Source of the DNA: Bacteroidales bacterium UBA1176
GTDB taxonomy: Bacteria > Bacteroidota > Bacteroidia > Bacteroidales > WCHB1-69
Direction: 5' to 3'
Length of the DNA stretch: 36,344 bases
Assembly (NCBI GenBank): GCA_002311645.1
Contig: DBYW01000006.1
Span: forward strand, 1 to 36,344
The notes beneath the pieces were generated by a model. That model was not told the origin of the DNA. It saw nothing but the letters and a program-made list of their open reading frames with translations, and searched no databases. This document shows positions 15,503 through 23,320 of this stretch, one piece after another. Numbering within the stretch: position 1 is the first letter of the stretch; each line of letters begins with the position of its first letter. Made by a program: the position numbers and the translations under genes.

Positions 15503-16894
15503 TTACGTTACCACACTCGTCACCTCGCCCTCAAAAAGCTGGGTGACGATACGGTCGCCTGCATGAAGGGCTTCCGCGCCCGTTACGGCATGTCCTTGCA
15601 GACGGGTAATGCTGAAGCCGCGTTTAAGGATGTTGTCAGGATGCAGCAGCCGCACCTTGTCCTCCAGCATCGCAACCTTTTCCAGCCGATTCTCCATCAT
15701 TTGGCGACTTCCTGTTGCCAGTATTTTGGCACAATCATCGAGCAATTCCCGTTCCTGCACAAGGCGTTCGCTCTTGAGCCGAAGGATATCATCCCAAATC
15801 TTAGTCAATGCGTTATTCTCCGTCAGCATCAATTCCTTGGACTTGAGGGCAACCTGTTGGGCGAGCCGTCCGAGCTGTTGTTTGTGCCCGGCCACGATGC
15901 GCGGCACCGCAATGCGGCAGGCCGCGTCCAATTCCAGCAAGAGACGTTTCTCTTCGGCAATCATTTCGCTGGCGCGATGCGCCAATGTCTCGAAAAGTTG
16001 CTGCACGCGCTCATCGAAATCATGAAAACGTGCGATAAGTGCAACGGCCACTTCTGTAGGCGTGATTTTGGAAGTGTGCGCTACCATATCGGTAACCGTC
16101 TTGTTCGTGGAGTGTCCAATGCCTGTCAAGACCGGCAGCGGGAAAGTGGCCACACGATGCGCCAGCTGGTAGTCATCGTAGCAGCTCAGCCCCACGTCTC
16201 CGCCACCACCGCGCACAATGGCCACGCAATCGAACTCTTTCTGGCGCGCCTCTATCTCCGTCAGGCGGGCAGACATTCCCAAAATAGCCTTGTCGCCCTG
16301 CAATATGGAAGGGAAAAGTTCCGTCTCGAAACGATACCCGTAGCGATTATCTGCCAACGTGGTTATGAAATCACTGTAGCCCTTGCTTGTCTCCACCGAA
16401 ATCACGGCGATGCGCTTGGGCACCATCGGCAACTGCAGCGATTTATTTTGGGTAAAGACACCCTCCTCTTTCAGCCGCTCAATAACGGCCAGCTTGTTGC
16501 GCATCATCTCACCCAATGTGTAGGAAGGCTCGATGTCTTGAATATGCAACGCCAGTCCGTGCTTGGGACTGAACTCAATGGTGGCGAGGCAAAGAATGCG
16601 GATGTCCTCTTTCAGTTTCTCCCCCGTGATTTGTTCGAAGCGATCGTTGATACGCTGGTAGTTGGAAGCCCAGATAATGGCACGCATCTCCGCCTTGATT
16701 TCCTTGCCCTCCTTTTCCACCAGCTCAGGATAGCAGTGGCCGCTATACGGATAAAAGTTGAGTTTGAGGATCTCAGCCTTGATATAATACGGTTGCGGAT
16801 AGGTACGTTCCACGACACGATGCAAACTCATCGCAACCTCGGAAAGCGAGTAGATGGGGTGGTCGTTGAAAGTTTCTCGAACAGGTTCTGACAT
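15503..16894 (-). CDS. xseA: Exodeoxyribonuclease VII large subunit
   Basis: A 463-residue XseA, the catalytic subunit of exonuclease VII, which degrades single-stranded DNA in repair. An N-terminal OB-fold covers about 1-110 (YYIKAEILKLNFYPYSGHCY). The catalytic core has AVISVETSKGYSDF, VAIVRGGGGDVGLSCYDDY, and GIGHSTNKTVTDMVAHTSKITPTEVA. A long coiled-coil follows, and the C-terminus has the family's ILKRGFSIT motif. The small subunit gene xseB, often adjacent, is not seen: the next gene is the MBL lipoprotein. Confidence 0.95.
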   Translation of the reverse strand: MSEPVRETFNDHPIYSLSEVAMSLHRVVERTYPQPYYIKAEILKLNFYPYSGHCYPELVEKEGKEIKAEMRAIIWASNYQRINDRFEQITGEKLKEDIRILCLATIEFSPKHGLALHIQDIEPSYTLGEMMRNKLAVIERLKEEGVFTQNKSLQLPMVPKRIAVISVETSKGYSDFITTLADNRYGYRFETELFPSILQGDKAILGMSARLTEIEARQKEFDCVAIVRGGGGDVGLSCYDDYQLAHRVATFPLPVLTGIGHSTNKTVTDMVAHTSKITPTEVAVALIARFHDFDERVQQLFETLAHRASEMIAEEKRLLLELDAACRIAVPRIVAGHKQQLGRLAQQVALKSKELMLTENNALTKIWDDILRLKSERLVQERELLDDCAKILATGSRQMMENRLEKVAMLEDKVRLLHPDNILKRGFSITRLQGHAVTGAEALHAGDRIVTQLFEGEVTSVVT

Positions 16895-16942
16895 ATCAGG
16901 CGATTACGAGTGCTTGTTTTATCTTGTGAATGACAGATATTC

Positions 16943-16971
16943 AAAAAAATGGGGCTAAACGGATTAGCCCC
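16943..16971 (-). terminator. Rho-independent terminator of mscL
   Basis: GGGGCTAA and TTAGCCCC (16951-16971) form an 8-bp stem with a 5-nt loop. On the minus strand the stem runs into seven T residues (16943-16949). It separates mscL from xseA. Confidence 0.9.
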
Positions 16972-17012
16972 ATAGTTTTCTCGTCTCCCAGATGGGAGTG
17001 TTTAGAACAAAA

Positions 17013-17474
17013 CTACTCTTTCTTCAGCAAATCGCGAATTTCAGTGAGCAGTTTTTCCTCGTTAGAGGGCTCGGGAGCAGGTGCGGGAGCTGCTTCTTCC
17101 TCTTTCTTACGAAGGGCTGAAAGTTTGTTGATACCCTTGATGACCAAGAAAATACAGAAAGCCACAATGAGGAAATCGATGGTCACTTGAATAAAGTTAC
17201 CATAGTTCCAAGTCACGGGATCCATCAGTTTTTCCACGGTTTGGGGAATACCATCCTCGCCCACGACCGTTTCTATCACCTTGCGCTGCGGGAACGTCAG
17301 ACTCAATTTGGTGAAGTCGGTGCCACCGAGAAGCCATCCGATGGGCGGCATCAGGATGTCGTTCACGAGAGAGGTGACAATTTTGCCGAAAGCACCGCCG
17401 ATGATCACACCGACTGCCATGTCCACGACATTGCCTTTCAATGCAAATTCTTTAAATTCTTTAAGGAAGCCCAT
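17013..17474 (-). CDS. mscL: Large-conductance mechanosensitive channel MscL
   Basis: A 153-residue inner-membrane channel that opens under membrane tension to release solutes during hypo-osmotic shock. The N-terminal amphipathic helix and TM1 are conserved (MGFLKEFKEFALKGNVVDMAVGVIIGGAFGKIVTSLVNDILMPP). TM2 is at FIQVTIDFLIVAFCIFLVIKGIN. The C-terminal helical bundle follows an AP-rich linker (EEEAAPAPAPEPSNEEKLLTEIRDLL). It is slightly longer than the E. coli protein because of the periplasmic loop and the linker. It is monocistronic, between its own promoter box and terminator. Confidence 0.96.
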   Translation of the reverse strand: MGFLKEFKEFALKGNVVDMAVGVIIGGAFGKIVTSLVNDILMPPIGWLLGGTDFTKLSLTFPQRKVIETVVGEDGIPQTVEKLMDPVTWNYGNFIQVTIDFLIVAFCIFLVIKGINKLSALRKKEEEAAPAPAPEPSNEEKLLTEIRDLLKKE

Positions 17475-17515
17475 AGTGTAAAAGTTTTTAAGTTAATACT
17501 ATTAATATTGAAGCG

Positions 17516-17523
17516 CAAAAGTA
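17516..17523 (-). promoter_or_regulatory. Bacteroidota -7 promoter box for mscL
   Basis: The minus strand reads TACTTTTG, a TAnnTTTG match about 42 bp before the mscL ATG. It is back to back with the DUF819 box at 17559. Confidence 0.65.
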
Positions 17524-17558
17524 ATAATTTTTTTTAGACACAATCGAAAAAAAAACGG

Positions 17559-17566
17559 TATTTTTG
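17559..17566 (+). promoter_or_regulatory. Bacteroidota -7 promoter box for the DUF819 gene
   Basis: TATTTTTG matches TAnnTTTG. It lies 26 bp before the ATG at 17592. Transcription would begin close to 17573, which argues against the TTG codon at 17577 as the start. Confidence 0.65.
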
Positions 17567-17591
17567 CGCGATTGGTTTGAGTCATCTGAAC

Positions 17592-18755
17592 ATGTCCGAA
17601 ATCCTCACAATTTTAGCGGCAGCTGTTTACCTATTCGGCATCCCGTTCTTGACCGTTAAAATGGCCGAACGCTGGCCCATCATCAACAAAATCAGTCCGA
17701 TGGTCGTCTTGTACATCATAGGTCTTCTGGTGGGCAACATCGGCATTGTGGGAGAGGTCACGTTCAAAGTTTGCGAAAACGTTTCCAACGTTGTGGTGCT
17801 CATTGCCATCCCGTTGATGTTGTTGGGGTGCGATTTCAGGCTCTGGTCAGCCAAAAGCATGTTCAAGGCGTTTTTCGTGGGGTTGTTCAGCATTTTAGCG
17901 GTCATCGTTGCCGGTTTCTTTATGTTCCGGTCACAGATTACGTCCGCGGGACTTACAGATACGGAATTTGCCAAGATCGGTGCCGTGATGGTCGGCATCT
18001 ATACCGGCGGCATTCCCAACCTTGCGCCCGTCTCGAAAGCCGTCGACCTACCCCAACATCTTTTCTTGCTGGTCTCCGGCTACGATTTGGTGGTAACCAG
18101 CATCTATTTGATCATCATCGTTTTTTGGGGTAGGAAAATCGTCCGTCTCCTATTCCCGGCAAAGGTCCGCAAAGCAGACGATGCACCCGGGGCCACCGAG
18201 AATGCCAAGGACGACAAAGGGTTCTGGCCCACCGTAGGCAACCGTGCATTGGGCATCGCCGCCGCGGCAGTCATTGTGGCCGCATCATACGTTCTGTCGC
18301 GGGTCATACCCCTCGACAACACCGTGGCCGTCATCATCATCACCATCACCACCCTCTCCATAATGCTTTCCTTCTGGAAGCCCGTCAAGAGATTAGAGGG
18401 GACATTCGAAGTCGGACAGTACTTTGTTTACGTGTTCTGCTTGGCTGTGGCCACGATGGTGAACATTCACGACTTGGAGTTTTCCAAACATATTTTCATT
18501 CTCTACTATATTGCCTTCGCCGTACTGGGATCATTTCTGCTGCAGATTCTGTTCACCTGGCTTTTCAAGCTCGACGGCGACCTGATGTTGGCCTCCTCCA
18601 TCGCGCTAATCAACTCCCCGCCATTCGTGCCTTTAGTGGCTACCGTGCTAAAAAACAAGGAGGTCATTCTTCCCGGCATCGCCATCGGACTGCTCGGCTA
18701 CGCAGTCGGCAACTATTTGGGCATCGGGATGTTTCTGCTTCTAAGCCACCTATAG
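17592..18755 (+). CDS. DUF819 family membrane protein
   Basis: A 387-residue polytopic inner-membrane protein of the DUF819 (YjcL-like) family, with about ten hydrophobic helices. Visible family features are ISPMVVLYIIGLLVGNIGIVG near the start, MVGIYTGGIPNLAPVSKA in the middle, and the C-terminal LINSPPFVPLVATVLKNKEVILPGIAIGLLGYAVGNYLGIG. The layout resembles secondary transporters, but no substrate is established. The ATG at 17592 (MSEILTILAAA) is chosen over the TTG at 17577 because of the promoter position. It converges with the ribosomal block, sharing a bidirectional terminator. Confidence 0.88.
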   Translation: MSEILTILAAAVYLFGIPFLTVKMAERWPIINKISPMVVLYIIGLLVGNIGIVGEVTFKVCENVSNVVVLIAIPLMLLGCDFRLWSAKSMFKAFFVGLFSILAVIVAGFFMFRSQITSAGLTDTEFAKIGAVMVGIYTGGIPNLAPVSKAVDLPQHLFLLVSGYDLVVTSIYLIIIVFWGRKIVRLLFPAKVRKADDAPGATENAKDDKGFWPTVGNRALGIAAAAVIVAASYVLSRVIPLDNTVAVIIITITTLSIMLSFWKPVKRLEGTFEVGQYFVYVFCLAVATMVNIHDLEFSKHIFILYYIAFAVLGSFLLQILFTWLFKLDGDLMLASSIALINSPPFVPLVATVLKNKEVILPGIAIGLLGYAVGNYLGIGMFLLLSHL

Positions 18756-18787
18756 CAAAAGGGCTTACGCACATGGGGTATTTGCAC

Positions 18788-18818
18788 AAAAAAGGACTGC
18801 CATTTGGCAGCCCTTTTT
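18788..18818. terminator. Bidirectional terminator between DUF819 and the ribosomal block
   Basis: AAAAAGGACTGCC, loop ATTT, GGCAGCCCTTTTT: a stem with one mismatch, flanked by A and T runs so that it works in both directions. It closes DUF819 on the plus strand and, 30 bp after the rpsE stop, the ribosomal operon on the minus strand. Confidence 0.85.
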
Positions 18819-18849
18819 GAAGTATGAATAAAAACTGTGATTTCGGGTA

Positions 18850-19368
18850 TTAGCCGTTGAAGACTTTGTCGAGGCCGATGCCGCGGACTTGGGCCACGGT
18901 GTAAGCGTCGCGCATCTTGGAAAGGGCGTCGAAGGTAGCCTTCACCACGCTGTGCGGGTTGGAGGAGCCTTTGGACTTGGCGAGCACGTTCTTCACGCCG
19001 ACGCTTTCGAGCACGGCACGCATAGCACCGCCGGCGATGACACCGGTACCAGGAGCTGCGGGTTTCATGAAGACGGTGGCGCCGCTGTACTTACCCTCTT
19101 GAGCGTGAGGGATAGTGCCTTTCAGGACAGGAACCTGGATGAGGTTCTTTTTGGCGTCCTCGGTGCCTTTGGCGATGGCGGTGGAAACTTCCTTTGCCTT
19201 GCCAAGGCCGTAGCCCACGATTCCGTTTTCATTGCCGACCACCACGATAGCCGCGAAGCTGAAGATGCGTCCGCCCTTGGTGACTTTCACCACTCTGTTC
19301 ACTGCCACCATTCTCTCTTTGAGTTCGAGGTCGGTAGCTTTTACTTTCTTTATGTTTGCGTTAGCCAT
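18850..19368 (-). CDS. rpsE: 30S ribosomal protein S5
   Basis: A 172-residue S5, a small-subunit protein near the mRNA entry and decoding region. The N-terminal double-stranded-RNA-binding-like domain contains RVVKVTKGGRIFSFAAIVVVG and GYGLGKAKEVSTAIAKG. The C-terminal domain has GTGVIAGGAMRAVLESVGVKNVLAKSKGSSNPHSVVKATFDAL. It is the last gene of the block: rpmD, rplO and secY, which normally follow, are absent, and a terminator comes 30 bp after the stop. It starts 12 bp after the rplR stop. Confidence 0.97.
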   Translation of the reverse strand: MANANIKKVKATDLELKERMVAVNRVVKVTKGGRIFSFAAIVVVGNENGIVGYGLGKAKEVSTAIAKGTEDAKKNLIQVPVLKGTIPHAQEGKYSGATVFMKPAAPGTGVIAGGAMRAVLESVGVKNVLAKSKGSSNPHSVVKATFDALSKMRDAYTVAQVRGIGLDKVFNG

Positions 19369-19380
19369 AGTTCTTTGGGT

Positions 19381-19740
19381 TTAAAATTTGAGACCACCTT
19401 CTCTGGCTGCGTCGGCCAGGGATTTAACTCTTCCGTGATACAAATAGCCGTTACGGTCGAAGACAACCTCGCTGATACCGGCTGCGAGAGCGCGTTGAGC
19501 GATTTCCTTGCCAACGAGAGCGGACTTTTCAATCTTGGTGCCTGGCTGTTCGGCGATGCCGGCCAGTTTGGAGGATGCGGAAACGAGGGTCACGCCAGCC
19601 ATGTCGTCAATAATCTGAACATAAATGTCACGGTTGCTTCTGAACACGGACAATCTGGGGCGGGCAGGGGTACCGCTGACAATTCTGCGAATGCGGTTCT
19701 TAATCCTTTTTCTTCTATATTCTTTCTTATTATTAGCCAT
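19381..19740 (-). CDS. rplR: 50S ribosomal protein L18
   Basis: A 119-residue L18, which binds 5S rRNA in the central protuberance together with L5. The basic N-terminus (EYRRKRIKNRIRRIVSGTPARPRLSVFRSNRDIYVQIID) and the C-terminal VVFDRNGYLYHGRVKSLADAAREGGL are diagnostic. Length is normal for the family. The gene starts 21 bp after rplF. Confidence 0.97.
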   Translation of the reverse strand: MANNKKEYRRKRIKNRIRRIVSGTPARPRLSVFRSNRDIYVQIIDDMAGVTLVSASSKLAGIAEQPGTKIEKSALVGKEIAQRALAAGISEVVFDRNGYLYHGRVKSLADAAREGGLKF

Positions 19741-19761
19741 GTTGATAAAGTATTAGAACGG

Positions 19762-20322
19762 TTATTTTTCAGCTGACTTGCCAGCTTTCTTTCTGATGAC
19801 TTCGCCTTCAAAACGAATACCTTTGCCTTTGTAAGGTTCAGGTTTGCGGTATGAGCGAATCTTATTGGCAACTTGTCCAAGCAGCTGCTTGTCGATGCAG
19901 CTCAGGATGATGATCGGGCTCTTACCTTTCTCGTTGATAGTTTGAACGGTAATCTCTTTCGGGAAATCGAAGAGAATGTTGTGGGAATAGCCCAAGCCCA
20001 TGTCGAGTTGGTGGTCGCCTTTGGCTTCAGCCTTGTAACCGACGCCAATGACTTCCATCTTGGTCTGGAATCCTTGGGAGACGCCAGTGACCATATTGTT
20101 GATGAGGGCGCGGTAGAGGCCGTGCATGGATTTGTCGCGCTTGTTGTCGGTGGGGCGAGTAAGGTGGAGGTGGCCGTCTTCGAGGTTCAGCTCGATGCGC
20201 GGGTCAACATATTGTTGAAGTTCGCCTTTCGGGCCCTTGACGGTGACGATGTTGGATTTCTCGTCTCTCTTGATTTCGACGCCGGATGGAACGGCGATTT
20301 GCAATTTTCCTATTCTTGACAT
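19762..20322 (-). CDS. rplF: 50S ribosomal protein L6
   Basis: A 186-residue L6, located near the factor-binding site of the large subunit. Its two repeated domains are visible, with the family's C-terminal PEPYKGKGIRFEGEVIRKKAGK. The open frame reaches to 20373, but MSRIGKLQIAVPSGVEI at 20322 is the conserved start and leaves a normal 16-bp gap to rpsH, so the longer start is rejected. Confidence 0.97.
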   Translation of the reverse strand: MSRIGKLQIAVPSGVEIKRDEKSNIVTVKGPKGELQQYVDPRIELNLEDGHLHLTRPTDNKRDKSMHGLYRALINNMVTGVSQGFQTKMEVIGVGYKAEAKGDHQLDMGLGYSHNILFDFPKEITVQTINEKGKSPIIILSCIDKQLLGQVANKIRSYRKPEPYKGKGIRFEGEVIRKKAGKSAEK

Positions 20323-20338
20323 AACGGTTCCTCCTATA

Positions 20339-20737
20339 TTAGCTGATGTAACAAATAACTTCACCACCAACATTCTGAGCCTTGGCCTCTTTGTCGGTCA
20401 TCATGCCATGGGATGTGGACACGATGGCGATGCCGAGACCGTTGAGCACGGAGGGCATGTTTGCCACACCGGCATACTTACGCAAACCGGGACGGCTGGC
20501 GCGTTGCAGGGTCGTGATGGCGGATTGTTTGGTTACCGGATGGTACTTCAAGGCGATCTTGATCATCTTGGGGTGTACGTCATCGATAAACTTGTAATTG
20601 AGAATGTAACCTTTTTCGAAGAGAATCTTGGTGATTGCTCTTTTCTCGTTGGAGGCGGGAATTTCAACCACCTTGTGATTAGCGCGGATTGCGTTTCTCA
20701 AACGAGTTAAATAATCGGATATCGGATCGGTATTCAT
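20339..20737 (-). CDS. rpsH: 30S ribosomal protein S8
   Basis: A 132-residue S8, a primary 16S rRNA binder that nucleates the platform. It begins MNTDPISDYLTRLRNA and ends with the conserved STSHGMMTDKEAKAQNVGGEVICY rRNA-binding segment. The ATG at 20737 is chosen over an upstream in-frame codon at 20767, which would overlap rpsN. In E. coli S8 is the translational repressor of the spc operon; no S8 target site was looked for successfully here. Confidence 0.97.
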   Translation of the reverse strand: MNTDPISDYLTRLRNAIRANHKVVEIPASNEKRAITKILFEKGYILNYKFIDDVHPKMIKIALKYHPVTKQSAITTLQRASRPGLRKYAGVANMPSVLNGLGIAIVSTSHGMMTDKEAKAQNVGGEVICYIS

Positions 20738-20760
20738 ATTGTAGTCTCCTAAATTTAATG

Positions 20761-21060
20761 TTACCAACTAGCTTTCTTCACTCCGGGAATCAATCCAGCC
20801 ATAGCCATTTCGCGGAAGTTGATACGGGAGAGTCCGAACTGGCGGATATAGCCTTTGGGACGACCAGTCAGCTTGCAGCGGTTGTGCATGCGGATGGGGT
20901 TGGAGTTGGGGGGAAGCTTTTGCAGCGCAATGTCAGCGGCACGTTTGGCGTCGTAGTCGTCGCCGTTCATGATTTTCTTGAGTTCCGCGCGTTTCGCACT
21001 ATATTTAGCAACCAATTTTGCTCTTTTAACTTCTTTAGCTTTTAATGATTCTTTTGCCAT
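20761..21060 (-). CDS. rpsN: 30S ribosomal protein S14 (zinc-independent type)
   Basis: A 99-residue S14 of the small-subunit head. It is the longer type without the paired CxxC zinc ligands. The conserved C-terminus NRCKLTGRPKGYIRQFGLSRINFREMAMAGLIPGVKKASW is complete. Start MAKESLKAKE at 21060 lies 1 bp after the rplE stop; an in-frame codon at 21090 inside rplE is rejected. Confidence 0.97.
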   Translation of the reverse strand: MAKESLKAKEVKRAKLVAKYSAKRAELKKIMNGDDYDAKRAADIALQKLPPNSNPIRMHNRCKLTGRPKGYIRQFGLSRINFREMAMAGLIPGVKKASW

Positions 21061-21061
21061 A

Positions 21062-21613
21062 CTATTTCTGATTTTTGAAGGGGAAGCCAAATTCTTTCAA
21101 TAATGCGAGACACTCCTTGTCGTTGCGTGCGGTAGTCACGAAAGTGATGTCCATACCGTTGATTTTAGCCACCTTGTCGATATCGATTTCGGGGAAAATG
21201 ATCTGCTCGGGAATACCGAGGGTGTAGTTGCCTCTCCCGTCGAAACCCTTGTCGCTGATGCCGCGGAAGTCGCGGATACGGGGGATGGAGACGGAGATGA
21301 GACGGTCGAGGAATTCGTACATGCGGTCACCGTGAAGGGTCACGCGCACGCCGATGGGCATGCCTTTTCTCAGTTTGAAGTTGGAGATATCCTTCTTGGA
21401 CTTGGTGGCGACGGCCTTCTGACCGGCGATCATAGTCATTTCCTGGACACCTGCGTCAATGAGTTTCTTGTCGGCGATGCCGAACTTGCCAAGGCCTTGG
21501 TTGAGGCAAATCTTGGTGATGCGGGGAACGCGCATGACGGACTTGAATCCGAACTGTTCCTTGAGGGCGGGGAGCACCTCTTTCTGATATTTTTCCTTGT
21601 ATCTTGGTGTCAT
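21062..21613 (-). CDS. rplE: 50S ribosomal protein L5
   Basis: A 183-residue L5, a 5S rRNA-binding protein at the intersubunit bridge. It shows MRVPRITKICLNQGLG, the KLRKGMPIGVRVTLHGDRMYEFLDRL stretch and FRGISDKGFDGRGNYTLGIPEQIIFPEI, all typical of the family. Its ATG shares one base with the rplX stop (TAATG), so translation is coupled. Confidence 0.97.
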   Translation of the reverse strand: MTPRYKEKYQKEVLPALKEQFGFKSVMRVPRITKICLNQGLGKFGIADKKLIDAGVQEMTMIAGQKAVATKSKKDISNFKLRKGMPIGVRVTLHGDRMYEFLDRLISVSIPRIRDFRGISDKGFDGRGNYTLGIPEQIIFPEIDIDKVAKINGMDITFVTTARNDKECLALLKEFGFPFKNQK

Positions 21614-21927
21614 TACTTAATCTCCTCTCCTGATTTTTTGGAATATCTAACTAATTTGCCGTCGGCGTTCTTTCTTCTGCCCACGCGGGTAGCATTACCT
21701 TTTGCGTCGATGAGCATAAGGTTCGAGATGTGGATGGGGGCCTCCTTTTGGATGATGCCTCCGTTGGGGTTCTTGGCGTTGGGTTTCGTGCTCTTGGAGA
21801 CGAGGTTGCATCCCTCGACCAGTGCTTTTTGCTGGTCGGGCAGGACTTCGAGGACCTTACCCTGGGACTTTCTGCTCTCGCCTGCAATCACTTTAACGAG
21901 GTCGCCTTTTTTGATCTTAAGTTTCAT
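21613..21927 (-). CDS. rplX: 50S ribosomal protein L24
   Basis: A 104-residue L24, an early assembly protein of the large subunit. It has the N-terminal KOW motif (IKKGDLVKVIAGESRKSQGKVLEVLPDQQKALVEG) and the KPNAKNPNGGIIQKEAPIHISNLMLID segment. A 68-nt gap, longer than most in this block, separates it from rplN. I saw no promoter box or strong hairpin in that gap. Confidence 0.97.
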   Translation of the reverse strand: MKLKIKKGDLVKVIAGESRKSQGKVLEVLPDQQKALVEGCNLVSKSTKPNAKNPNGGIIQKEAPIHISNLMLIDAKGNATRVGRRKNADGKLVRYSKKSGEEIK

Positions 21928-21995
21928 TTTGTCGCTTGTTTTTTGGAATTGTTTACCAATTGGTCTTTGTCAATTGTATCTGTTATTATTAATTT

Positions 21996-22364
21996 CTAAA
22001 GTACTTCTGGTGCCAAAGACACGATCTTCATGAATTGTTTCTCACGGAGTTCACGTGCAACGGGTCCGAAGATACGCGTGCCGCGCAACTCGTCGGCGGG
22101 GGTGAGCAGCACCACGGCGTTGTCGTCGAAGCGGATATAGGAACCGTCGTTACGACGAACAGGTCTCTTGGTGCGGACAACCACGGCCTTGGAGACAGTG
22201 CCAGCCTTGACTTGACCGGAAGGGATAGCGCTCTTGATGGCAACAACAATCTTGTCGCCCACGGAGGCATAACGTTTCTTGGTGCCTCCCAAAACGCGGA
22301 TACAGAGGACTTCCTTAGCACCGCTGTTATCAGCTACTGATAATCTTGATTCTTGTTGTATCAT
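21996..22364 (-). CDS. rplN: 50S ribosomal protein L14
   Basis: A 122-residue L14, which lies at the subunit interface. The start MIQQESRLSVADNSGAKEVLCIRVLGG and the C-terminal RIFGPVARELREKQFMKIVSLAPEVL are family signatures. It starts 2 bp after the rpsQ stop. Confidence 0.97.
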   Translation of the reverse strand: MIQQESRLSVADNSGAKEVLCIRVLGGTKKRYASVGDKIVVAIKSAIPSGQVKAGTVSKAVVVRTKRPVRRNDGSYIRFDDNAVVLLTPADELRGTRIFGPVARELREKQFMKIVSLAPEVL

Positions 22365-22366
22365 AA

Positions 22367-22621
22367 CTATTTAGCTCTTTCTATGATTTCTACTAAACGC
22401 CAGCACTTGTTCTTGCTCAAGGGTCTGGTCTCCATAATTCTGACGCGGTCGCCGATATGGCAATCGTTCTTCTCGTCGTGTGCCATGAACTTCGTGGAGC
22501 GTTTCAGGAATTTCCCATAGATGGGGTGTTTCATCTTGCGTTCCACCTTGATGACGATGGATTTGTCCATCTTGTCGCTGACCACGACACCTTCTCTCAC
22601 TTTTCTATTGTTTCTTTCCAT
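22367..22621 (-). CDS. rpsQ: 30S ribosomal protein S17
   Basis: An 84-residue S17 with an OB fold that binds 16S rRNA. Conserved segments are REGVVVSDKMDKSIVIKVERKMKHPIYGKFLKRSTKFMAHDE and GDRVRIMETRPLSKNKCWRLVEI. It is packed 2 bp from both neighbours (rpmC and rplN). Confidence 0.97.
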   Translation of the reverse strand: MERNNRKVREGVVVSDKMDKSIVIKVERKMKHPIYGKFLKRSTKFMAHDEKNDCHIGDRVRIMETRPLSKNKCWRLVEIIERAK

Positions 22622-22623
22622 AA

Positions 22624-22824
22624 CTATTTTTTATCGTTTAATTCGCGTTTGCGCAACTCGGTGTGCAGTCTGGCGATGGTTCTACGTTGATCTTTGATGG
22701 ACTGGGGGTTCTCTAACGGGGAGATGGCATGGTTGAGTCTCATCTTGACGAGGTTCTCTTGCTCGACAACCAGTCTTTCCTTCACTTCAGCAGTGGTAAG
22801 TTCGTTAATTACAGTCTGTTTCAT
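22624..22824 (-). CDS. rpmC: 50S ribosomal protein L29
   Basis: A 66-residue L29, a small helical protein next to the peptide exit tunnel that helps dock the signal recognition particle and trigger factor. The family core is EENLVKMRLNHA-like (here EQENLVKMRLNHAISPLENP) followed by RRTIARLHTELRKREL. It lies between rplP (12 bp) and rpsQ (2 bp). Confidence 0.96.
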   Translation of the reverse strand: MKQTVINELTTAEVKERLVVEQENLVKMRLNHAISPLENPQSIKDQRRTIARLHTELRKRELNDKK

Positions 22825-22836
22825 AGCTTTCTCGGA

Positions 22837-23262
22837 TTAAATTTCGGGAGAATAATCTCTTCTGACAATGAACTTTGTGTGAACGGGCAGTTTCTGGGCG
22901 CCAAGTCTCATGGCTTCCTTAGCCACTTCCATGGGAATGCCGTCGGCCTCGAAGAGGATACGGCCCGGGCTGACGCGTGCGGCCCAAGACTCGGGAGTAC
23001 CTTTACCTTTACCCATACGAACACCCAAACCCTTGGCGGTCACGGGGCGATCGGGGAATATGCGAATCCAAAGCTGACCCTCACGCTTCATCTCACGGGT
23101 GATAGCCTGACGGGCGGCCTCGATTTGGCGGGCGCTGATCCAACATTGGTCGAGCGTCTTGAGCGCGAAGGAACCGAACGAAATCGTGGCACCACGTTTG
23201 GTGATGGATTTCATTCTGCCTTTTTGCGGCCTTCTGTATCTGGTTTTTTTCGGTTGTAACAT
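22837..23262 (-). CDS. rplP: 50S ribosomal protein L16
   Basis: A 141-residue L16, which contacts the A-site tRNA region of the large subunit. It opens MLQPKKTRYRRPQKGRMKSITKRGATISFGSFALK and has the RQIEAARQAITREMKREGQLWIRIFPDRPVTAKGLGVRMGKGKG signature. A 58-bp gap separates it from rpsC, with no promoter box seen. Confidence 0.97.
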   Translation of the reverse strand: MLQPKKTRYRRPQKGRMKSITKRGATISFGSFALKTLDQCWISARQIEAARQAITREMKREGQLWIRIFPDRPVTAKGLGVRMGKGKGTPESWAARVSPGRILFEADGIPMEVAKEAMRLGAQKLPVHTKFIVRRDYSPEI

Positions 23263-23320
23263 TGCTTTTAATGTTTTGTGTTATTGATTATTTCAAGCCG
23301 GCATCTTGGCGTCGGCATTA

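Noticed and set aside
15563..16891. A 442-codon plus-strand open frame opposite xseA.
   Set aside because: It is an antisense shadow of a well-conserved gene; its composition is unlike the other proteins here.
18889..19776. A 295-codon plus-strand open frame opposite rpsE and rplR.
   Set aside because: Antisense shadow of two ribosomal protein genes.
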